Shown here in pieces: positions 5,040 through 11,280 of a DNA stretch of 12,518 nt. The first letter of the stretch is position 1. Each line of letters opens with the position of its first letter. The stretch is from NCBI GenBank assembly GCA_017610485.1, contig JAFCBY010000024.1:1-12518 (forward strand), written 5' to 3'. The translations under genes were made by a program, and so were the position numbers. The notes under the pieces are model-generated. The model did not search any database and had not been told where the DNA came from. It saw only the letters and a program-made list of their open reading frames with translations. The stretch is from Candidatus Falkowiibacteriota bacterium (GTDB lineage: Archaea > Iainarchaeota > Iainarchaeia > Iainarchaeales > GCA-2688035).

Positions 5040-8000
5040 ATGGAAGATTATGGAATGGAAGCCCCAAATATCCTCTGGTTCAGGGAAATAAGAATAAAGG
5101 ACATTCCAAGCGTGGGCGGAAAGGGGGCCTCTTTGGGGGAAATGGCAAACCACAACTTCCCGGTTCCGCCAGGATTTGTTGTAACCGCACAGGCCTACTT
5201 TCGATACCTTGAAGCAACGGGCATAAAGAGCCAGGTCATAAGCAAGATTGACGCAATCGATGTTGAGAACATGGACCAGCTGGCAAAAGAAACAGAGGAG
5301 GTAAGAAAGCTCATTCTGGCAACCCCGATGTCACAAGAGCTTGCAAATGACATAAAGAGAGCTTATGGGAAATTGGGGGAAAGGAAGATTGCCTGGCTGA
5401 CAAGCTCTGAGGAAGAATTTGTCGCCGTGAGAAGCAGTGCAACAGCAGAGGACTTACCCAGTATTTCGGAACAAGAACATGTCTTGATAAAGGTCAACGG
5501 CAAACCAGTTTATGATGAGATTGGAAAGGTATACAAAGAGATCTCCGACGGAAGCGGTCTGAACATAGAAGTTCCTGGAATGAGGAACAACAATGTAGAA
5601 TGGCTCAGAGTGAAAAGCCTATATAAACACAAAGCAAACAATGACACCTTGTTTAGGATAAAGACTAAGACAGGAAGAGAAATCGTTGTTTCTCCAAATC
5701 ACACTCTTATAACATTAGACGAAGACACTCTTCTTCCAAAGACAGCGAACATTTCAGAAATAAAAGAAGGGTCAAAAGTCCCAGTCACCTCCTTTATTCC
5801 AGAAATAAGTTCTGAGGAAACGATTAACATTTTGGACTATGTGAAGGGAAGCGATGTAACAGAACACAATGGGAGGGTGATGGTAAAAAACAGGTCTTCC
5901 AACTGGAAAATACAAAACGGTTTGCCGAAAGAGATTCAGGTTTCAGAAGAGGTTGCCTACTTCTTTGGATTGTACGCTGCAGAGGGATCAACCTACAAAA
6001 CCGGGATCTCTGTAACAAACAACAATGGAGCGATAATTGCAAAGGCTAAAAACGCGCTTAGGGAACTAGGGCTTTATCACAACCAAAAAATAAACAAGGG
6101 CTCTATAAGAGTTTACTGCCCCTCGCTTGTCAGGTTGTTGCACAACACAGGCGGGGAGCCAATAGAAGGAAAAAGGGGCAAAGGCAAGCTGTGTAAAACA
6201 AAAAGAGTTCCAAACTTCGTCTTTGGGTGGAGCAAAGACAACATTGCCAGTTTTCTAAGAGGCTGTTTTGACGGGGACGGTACTATAAGCGGTGGACAAG
6301 TCAGCTATTGCACGACCTCAAAAATGCTGGCAGGAGGCACCCTAAAGCTTCTTGAGATTCTTAACATAGAGTTCTACATCAGAAGGAAAAACAGGTCCTT
6401 TGAGATAAGCATTCCAAAGCACGAAAGCGAAAAATTCGCTGAACTAGTGGGGTTCGATCATGAAAAGAAAAAGAAAAGATTAAGCCAAGCGATAAAAGAT
6501 TACAAAGCCAGGAAAAAACACCCTGAATTCAAGTTTGGCTTAAATGTCTCTGAAAATCTGACAAAAGAAATAATGGGATATGTCACTAAAAATTTTCCAA
6601 AAAAAGAGGTTGAGGTTGCGCTATGCAAAAGATGCGGGAAAGAAGCCGAACAAACAAGCTATTATAAGGAGAAGAAAAGATTCTACTGCAAAAGATGTGG
6701 CAAAACCTACTATGAAGCCGGAGTTCGAAAGGAAAAAATCAAAAAATACGCTTACTTCAACGAAAAAGGGCAATTCCAAACAGGCATGAAGCCCTGGAAC
6801 TATGGCCACATGCAAGGAAAACACACACTGAACGCATTAAAAAAGAAGGCAAAACGTTATGGCCTAGAAAACTCTTGTGATATACTTAATGGAACAATTA
6901 AATGGGACGAAGTAAAAGAGGTTACACCAATAAAGTACGATAGTTGGGTTTACGATTTTGAGGTGCCAAATCTTGAAAACTTCGCCTCCGGAATGGGCGG
7001 AATTATTACACACAACTCAGCTAGTTTTGCAGGCCAGCAGGAAAGCTTTTTGAACGTAAAGGGCAGGCAAAGCCTTGTCAAGACAATTCAAAGGTGCTGG
7101 GCCTCCCTTTTTACCGCGAGGGCAGTATACTACAGGAAGAAAAACAATTTTCCAACGAAAACCGTCGGCATTGCCGTAGTGGTCCAAAAAATGGTCAACG
7201 GCCAAACAAGCGGAATAATGTTTACAGCCGAACCCACAGGCGACGAAACCAAGATTTTAATCGAGGCCGGCTTTGGCTTAGGGGAAGCAATTGTGTCAGG
7301 AAGCGTGACACCTGACACCTACACAGTTGACAAGGGAAGCTTCAAGCTGGTCGAAAAAAAGATTCACGAGCAGGACTTCAAGATTGTGAAAAAAGGCAAG
7401 GAAAATATTAGGGAGAAGCTTTCAGCGGCAGTTGCAAAAAAGCAAAAGATTGACGACAAGACAATTATCCAGATTGCAAAGCTGGGGAAGCAGATTGAAA
7501 ACCACTACAAAAAGCCACAGGACATTGAGTGGGCAATCGAGAACAAGGAGCTTTTCATCGTGCAAAGCAGGCCGATTACAACCCTTGGCCTAAAGGACAA
7601 GGGCTCAACCAAAGAGGAAAGGGAAAAGCAGCTCGAGGCCCTGAAGGACGACGTGATTTTGAACGGCCTGGCTGCATCGCCAGGCATTGCTTCAGGAAAA
7701 ACCAAGGTTGTGAGAAACGTTGCCCAGATAAACAAGGTGATGAAAGGGGATATCCTTGTTGCACCAATGACAAGCCCTGACTGGGTCCCGACAATGAAGA
7801 AAAGCCGTGCAATAATAACCGATGAAGGCGGAGTAACATGCCACGCCGCAATTGTAAGCAGGGAGTTGGGAATTCCATGCGTTGTGGGAACAGGAAAGGC
7901 AACCGAAATTTTGGAGGACGGAGACAAGGTTACCGCCAACGGCTATGACGGCATTGTCTACAAGGGCATTGTCGAGGTTGAAAAGCCAAAGGTGCAGGAG

Positions 8001-9185
8001 ATAGAAATTGTTAAGCTTACCGAATTTGATGATATTGAAGAGGCCTTGAAGGACGATACAACAGAGGAAGCCGTGAAACAGGAAGCTGCTGTAAAGGCAG
8101 AAAAAGCCAGGATACCGGGAAAGCAATTGGCTGTGGAAGAATTTGCCGCCCGTGTTGAAGAGGAAAGGGATGAGATTTTGGAAAAGGCGGGCGAAGAGGC
8201 AAAGGAGATTGTTGCAGAGTTTGGAGGAAAAAAGGCCGAGGAAATGCCGCAGGCTGAGCAGATGGAAGAAGAGGAAAAGATTGTGGACCTGTTGAGGAAA
8301 ATCGCGCCAAAGGTAAAGGTTAATGTGGCATTGCCTGACGCGGCGGACGATGCGGCAAAGACAAATGCGGACGGGGTCGGGCTGCTGAGGGCAGAGCACA
8401 TGATTACAAGCAGCGGAAAGCACCCTGCGCAGTTCATAAGGGAAGAAAAGCAGGACGAGCTTGTTAAGGTTATTAAGGAAGGAATTAAGAAAGTAGCATC
8501 ACTTTTCAAGGGAAAGCCGGTCTGGTACAGGACGTTTGATGCAAGGACCGACGAGTTCCGCGGTCTGAAGGGAGGGGACAAGGAGCCAGAGGAAGATAAC
8601 CCAATGCTTGGATGGCACGGGATAAGACGGGACTTGGACCAGCCCGAACTTTTGAAGGCGCAGTTCAGGGCAATACTGGAACTGAATGACGAGGGTGTGG
8701 ACAATGTCGGGGTTATGCTTCCCTTTGTGCAGTCGGCCGACGAGGTAAGGGCGGCAAAAAAGATTGCGGAGGAACTCGGTTTAATTGGAAAGGCAAAGTT
8801 TGGAGTTATGATTGAGACACCTGCCTCTGTCTGGGGAATTGACGAGATTCTCAAGGCAGGAATTGACTTTATTTCGTTCGGGACAAATGACCTTACGCAG
8901 CTCACCCTGGGAATTGACAGGAACAACGAGAAAATTCAGGGTCTTTTCACAGAACTTCACCCAGCCGTTTTGAGAAGCTTAAAGCATGTGATCTGGAAGT
9001 GCAGGAGGGCAAATGTCATAACAAGCATCTGCGGGCAGGCCGCAAGCAATCCTGAAATGGTAAAGCACCTGGTCGAATTTGGAATTGACAGCATCTCGGC
9101 AAACATTGACGCGGTGGAAAGGATCAGGGATGTTGTGCTAGCAGAGGAAAAGAGGCTCATTCTTGGAAAAGGCAGCAGGGAATAG
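5040..9185 (+). CDS. ppsA: Phosphoenolpyruvate synthase (pyruvate, water dikinase), intein-containing precursor
   Basis: A 1381-residue precursor; removing the 519-residue intein leaves 862 residues. The enzyme converts pyruvate, ATP and water to PEP, AMP and phosphate, the entry to gluconeogenesis. The ATP-grasp (PPDK_N) domain covers residues about 17-140 and 660-890, with G-G-K-G-A-S-L-G-E-M at 27-36 and the nucleotide-binding V-R-S-S-A-T-A-E-D-L-P at 130-140, where the intein enters. The swivelling domain carries G-G-V-T-C-H-A-A with phospho-accepting His935 (416 after splicing). The C-terminal TIM barrel has G-V-G-L-L-R-A-E-H, G-V-M-I-E-T-P, S-F-G-T-N-D-L-T-Q and the catalytic Cys1331 in I-C-G-Q. 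A glutamate-rich linker of about 110 residues (980-1090) between swivel and barrel is unusually long. All catalytic residues are present, so the spliced enzyme should be active. Confidence 0.95.
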   Translation: MEDYGMEAPNILWFREIRIKDIPSVGGKGASLGEMANHNFPVPPGFVVTAQAYFRYLEATGIKSQVISKIDAIDVENMDQLAKETEEVRKLILATPMSQELANDIKRAYGKLGERKIAWLTSSEEEFVAVRSSATAEDLPSISEQEHVLIKVNGKPVYDEIGKVYKEISDGSGLNIEVPGMRNNNVEWLRVKSLYKHKANNDTLFRIKTKTGREIVVSPNHTLITLDEDTLLPKTANISEIKEGSKVPVTSFIPEISSEETINILDYVKGSDVTEHNGRVMVKNRSSNWKIQNGLPKEIQVSEEVAYFFGLYAAEGSTYKTGISVTNNNGAIIAKAKNALRELGLYHNQKINKGSIRVYCPSLVRLLHNTGGEPIEGKRGKGKLCKTKRVPNFVFGWSKDNIASFLRGCFDGDGTISGGQVSYCTTSKMLAGGTLKLLEILNIEFYIRRKNRSFEISIPKHESEKFAELVGFDHEKKKKRLSQAIKDYKARKKHPEFKFGLNVSENLTKEIMGYVTKNFPKKEVEVALCKRCGKEAEQTSYYKEKKRFYCKRCGKTYYEAGVRKEKIKKYAYFNEKGQFQTGMKPWNYGHMQGKHTLNALKKKAKRYGLENSCDILNGTIKWDEVKEVTPIKYDSWVYDFEVPNLENFASGMGGIITHNSASFAGQQESFLNVKGRQSLVKTIQRCWASLFTARAVYYRKKNNFPTKTVGIAVVVQKMVNGQTSGIMFTAEPTGDETKILIEAGFGLGEAIVSGSVTPDTYTVDKGSFKLVEKKIHEQDFKIVKKGKENIREKLSAAVAKKQKIDDKTIIQIAKLGKQIENHYKKPQDIEWAIENKELFIVQSRPITTLGLKDKGSTKEEREKQLEALKDDVILNGLAASPGIASGKTKVVRNVAQINKVMKGDILVAPMTSPDWVPTMKKSRAIITDEGGVTCHAAIVSRELGIPCVVGTGKATEILEDGDKVTANGYDGIVYKGIVEVEKPKVQEIEIVKLTEFDDIEEALKDDTTEEAVKQEAAVKAEKARIPGKQLAVEEFAARVEEERDEILEKAGEEAKEIVAEFGGKKAEEMPQAEQMEEEEKIVDLLRKIAPKVKVNVALPDAADDAAKTNADGVGLLRAEHMITSSGKHPAQFIREEKQDELVKVIKEGIKKVASLFKGKPVWYRTFDARTDEFRGLKGGDKEPEEDNPMLGWHGIRRDLDQPELLKAQFRAILELNDEGVDNVGVMLPFVQSADEVRAAKKIAEELGLIGKAKFGVMIETPASVWGIDEILKAGIDFISFGTNDLTQLTLGIDRNNEKIQGLFTELHPAVLRSLKHVIWKCRRANVITSICGQAASNPEMVKHLVEFGIDSISANIDAVERIRDVVLAEEKRLILGKGSRE
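5460..7016 (+). mobile_element. Intein in ppsA with LAGLIDADG homing endonuclease and zinc ribbon
   Basis: A 519-residue intein splits the ppsA motif E-D-L-P / S-A-S-F-A-G-Q. Residue 1 is Ser141 of the precursor (S-I-S-E-Q-E-H-V-L-I, block A), block B is S-P-N-H with His221, and block F/G is W-V-Y-D-F-E-V-P then I-I-T-H-N ending at Asn659. The first residue after it is Ser660, as required for class 1 splicing. Two LAGLIDADG helices, V-A-Y-F-F-G-L-Y-A-A-E-G (305-316) and A-S-F-L-R-G-C-F-D-G-D-G (403-414), keep acidic Glu315 and Asp413, so the endonuclease may be active. Between it and the splicing C-terminus lies a zinc ribbon, C529-x2-C532-x17-C550-x2-C553, probably for DNA recognition. The exact junctions are inferred from alignment of the extein motif by eye. 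Confidence 0.93.
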
Positions 9186-9186
9186 C

Positions 9187-9194
9187 CTTAAATG
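9187..9194 (+). promoter_or_regulatory. Box A of dph2
   Basis: CTTAAATG is centred about 27 nt upstream of the ATG at 9218, just after the ppsA stop. It points to a separate leaderless dph2 transcript rather than read-through from ppsA. Confidence 0.45.
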
Positions 9195-9217
9195 CCTTTT
9201 TTCGGCAAATAATCTTT

Positions 9218-10219
9218 ATGTTCGAATTCGATTTAGGGAAAGCCGTTGCCGAAGTCAGGAAAAGGAAGGCAAAGCTTGTTGCAGTTCAGATTCCCGAGGG
9301 AATGAAGACAAGGCTGCCTGCCATGCTCGAGAAATTGGAGGGAAAGACAGGAGCAGAGGCGTTTGCGTTTGTCGACCCCTGCTTTGGGGCCTGCGGGCTA
9401 AAGGACGTGGCATCAAAAGAGCTCGGGGCAGATCTGCTGATTCATTTTGGGCACACCAAATTCGTTGCAAAGGAGGCCGTTGAAACTGTATACATTCCGG
9501 TTGAGTACAATCCTGACAAAAGGGCTGTTTCAAGGCTTGCGGAAAGCCTGGCCGAGCAAATGGAAAAAAAGGGCTTTAAGAAAATCGGGCTTTGCAGCAC
9601 AATTCAGTTCAGGCAGCACCTCAGGATTGTTGAAGCTGAAATGAAGAAAAGAGGATTCGGGGTTTTTGTTGGAAAAGGCAGGAATGTGGAAAAGGGACAG
9701 GTACTTGGCTGCAATTACACAAGCGTCAAGGCAATCGGAAAAAAGATTGATGCAATTGCCTTTGTGGGAGACGGCCTGTTCCACCCAATTGGACTTAGCT
9801 TTGCCGTCAACAAGCTGGTCTTTTTGGTTGACCCAATTGAAAAAGAGGTGCAGGAGCTTGCCCTGCAGCGCGACCTGTTCCTAAGGAAAAGGATTGCGAT
9901 GATTGAGAAGGCAAGGCAGGCAAAAAGTTTTGCAATATGGGTTAGTACAAAGAAGGGCCAGCAGAGGCTTGCCCTTGCAAGGAATCTTAAGAAAAAGTTT
10001 GAGCAACGGGGCAAAAAGGCGTTTGTTTTCACAAGCAACCTGCTTGCCCCAGACTATGTTTTGGGAATTGGTGTTGAGGCAATTGTTTCCACTGCCTGCC
10101 CGAGAATTGCCCTGGATGACAGCAGCCTTTATGGCAAGCCTGTCATCAACCCTGCGGAGGCAAGGGTTGTGCTCGGGGAGAAAAAGCTTGAAGATTACGA
10201 GTTTGAAGATCTTTCCTAA
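9218..10219 (+). CDS. dph2: Diphthamide biosynthesis enzyme Dph2 (3-amino-3-carboxypropyl transferase)
   Basis: A 333-residue protein. It catalyses the first step of diphthamide synthesis: transfer of the 3-amino-3-carboxypropyl group of S-adenosylmethionine to a histidine of elongation factor 2, using a non-classical radical [4Fe-4S] cluster. Three cysteines, one per repeat domain, bind the cluster in archaeal Dph2. Here they are Cys59 (D-P-C-F-G-A-C-G-L, with Cys55 beside it), Cys165 (V-L-G-C-N-Y-T) and Cys294 (S-T-A-C-P-R-I). Length and motif spacing are typical of the archaeal homodimeric enzyme. The start is at the ATG directly downstream of a box A, with no Shine-Dalgarno, so it is probably leaderless. 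Its stop (TAA) overlaps the stop of the opposing UMP kinase gene. High confidence. Confidence 0.93.
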   Translation: MFEFDLGKAVAEVRKRKAKLVAVQIPEGMKTRLPAMLEKLEGKTGAEAFAFVDPCFGACGLKDVASKELGADLLIHFGHTKFVAKEAVETVYIPVEYNPDKRAVSRLAESLAEQMEKKGFKKIGLCSTIQFRQHLRIVEAEMKKRGFGVFVGKGRNVEKGQVLGCNYTSVKAIGKKIDAIAFVGDGLFHPIGLSFAVNKLVFLVDPIEKEVQELALQRDLFLRKRIAMIEKARQAKSFAIWVSTKKGQQRLALARNLKKKFEQRGKKAFVFTSNLLAPDYVLGIGVEAIVSTACPRIALDDSSLYGKPVINPAEARVVLGEKKLEDYEFEDLS

Positions 10220-11169
10220 AACCTTATCTTGTCTGGATCTAGCTCATGGTCATCATCGTCGAACTTGGGTTTTGCTCTCTTTGAAGCGGCCTTTTTCTTT
10301 GCGGTTTTCTTTTTGGCAGTGCGCTTTCTTGCTGGCTTGACTGGTTCCTCGTCCAAAAGCTCTTCCGCGCCAGGCCTTACAATTGTTCCCTTGAAGGACA
10401 TGCCCTGAACAGCTGCCTTGATGTTCTCTGTGTCATGCCCATTAAGGAAGAAAGCGGTTAGACCGCTTCTCTTTAGAACCATTGCAGCAGGAAGGTCAAC
10501 TATGAGGTTTTGGCTTGGTTTCATTGTGTTTGACAAAAGGATTTCGAACAGCTTGTCATAGCCAATCTCGTGGTACATTACAGCGCTTGAGTGCACTGCT
10601 GGATCTGCCGTAAAGATGCCGTCCACATTGCTTAGGTTGACAAAGGTTCCGTTGAGGTATTCTGCGAGGAGGACGGCAACAGCGTCTGTCGTAAAGCCAG
10701 GCATTATTCCGCCAAAGATTGGCGTCTTGCCCTGGGCAAGAATGCCGGCAGCCTGTTTTACCTCTGTAAGAACCTCTGGGTGGGCATTTTCAATTGCTGG
10801 AATGAGCAGTGAAGCGTTTAGCCTTGTGACCTTTATGCCAAGTTCGTCCAGCTCGAAATTATTTGCGCCCGAGTCCCTTGCCGCTGCAACGTAATCGCGG
10901 GCCGTTTTTCCTCCGCCGACCACCAAAACAAGCTTGTAGCCCTGCCTTATCAAATCATTTAAGCAGGAGGCTATGGCCGAAACGTTTTCGGAGTACTGTT
11001 TTGAACCCACAAGAATGCTGCCCCCGACGCTTATTACAAAAACTTTGGATGAGGCCGAAGAGTATGCAGGGGCTGACGGGTATTCTGAGGAAGCAGAAGG
11101 GGCTGGAGTGGGATAGGAAATTTCTGTTTCCTCCTCTTCCTTCTTGTCTTCGTTGAAGATTTCAAACAT
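10216..11169 (-). CDS. pyrH: UMP kinase (archaeal type) with N- and C-terminal low-complexity extensions
   Basis: A 317-residue protein of the amino acid kinase fold. It phosphorylates UMP to UDP with ATP in pyrimidine nucleotide synthesis. The core, residues about 42-267, has I-S-V-G-G-S-I-L (46-53), V-V-G-G-G-K-T-A-R (83-91), L-G-I-K-V-T-R-L-N-A (110-119), G-G-I-M-P-G-F-T-T-D-A-V-A (153-165) and N-L-S-N-V-D-G-I-F-T-A-D-P (178-190). This is the archaeal pattern. Extra parts are an acidic then Ser/Pro/Ala-rich N-terminus (1-41) and a C-terminus of Lys/Arg/Ala repeats (280-303) followed by an aspartate run. The usual archaeal enzyme is about 225 residues. A box A on this strand 28 nt upstream favours the ATG at 11169; a GTG four codons earlier (11181) is possible. 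Divergent from the release factor gene. Confidence 0.88.
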   Translation of the reverse strand: MFEIFNEDKKEEEETEISYPTPAPSASSEYPSAPAYSSASSKVFVISVGGSILVGSKQYSENVSAIASCLNDLIRQGYKLVLVVGGGKTARDYVAAARDSGANNFELDELGIKVTRLNASLLIPAIENAHPEVLTEVKQAAGILAQGKTPIFGGIMPGFTTDAVAVLLAEYLNGTFVNLSNVDGIFTADPAVHSSAVMYHEIGYDKLFEILLSNTMKPSQNLIVDLPAAMVLKRSGLTAFFLNGHDTENIKAAVQGMSFKGTIVRPGAEELLDEEPVKPARKRTAKKKTAKKKAASKRAKPKFDDDDHELDPDKIRF

Positions 11170-11192
11170 TCCGTCAAACACAAAAACCGCCT

Positions 11193-11200
11193 CTTTTAAA
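11193..11200 (-). promoter_or_regulatory. Box A of the UMP kinase gene
   Basis: TTTAAAAG on the minus strand is centred about 28 nt before the ATG at 11169, giving a leaderless transcript and deciding the start over the GTG at 11181. Confidence 0.45.
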
Positions 11201-11252
11201 CAGTAATTTAATTGTTATTGATTGTTACTTTATTATAGGTATTCCCCTTTAT

Positions 11253-11260
11253 TTAAATAT
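11253..11260 (+). promoter_or_regulatory. Box A of the aRF1 gene
   Basis: TTAAATAT within an AT-rich stretch is centred about 25 nt upstream of the ATG at 11281, a textbook leaderless archaeal promoter. The 111-nt divergent region also holds two ATTGTTA copies (11211-11227) of unknown meaning. Confidence 0.5.
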
Positions 11261-11280
11261 TGGCTCCAGAACTGGTTAGT

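Noticed and set aside
5460..7016. A free-standing homing endonuclease gene or group I intron inserted in ppsA
   Set aside because: The frame is continuous through both junctions and carries intein blocks A, B, F and G with H-N/S at the end, so it is removed as protein, not RNA.
7692..8926. Minus-strand frames of 243 and 322 residues inside ppsA
   Set aside because: Antisense to a coding region with clear PEP synthase motifs; their Ser/Phe-rich composition is the reverse complement of Glu/Lys-rich codons.
11182..11280. A shared operator in the two ATTGTTA copies between pyrH and prf1
   Set aside because: Two 7-mers in AT-rich promoter DNA are expected by chance, and no regulator is visible.
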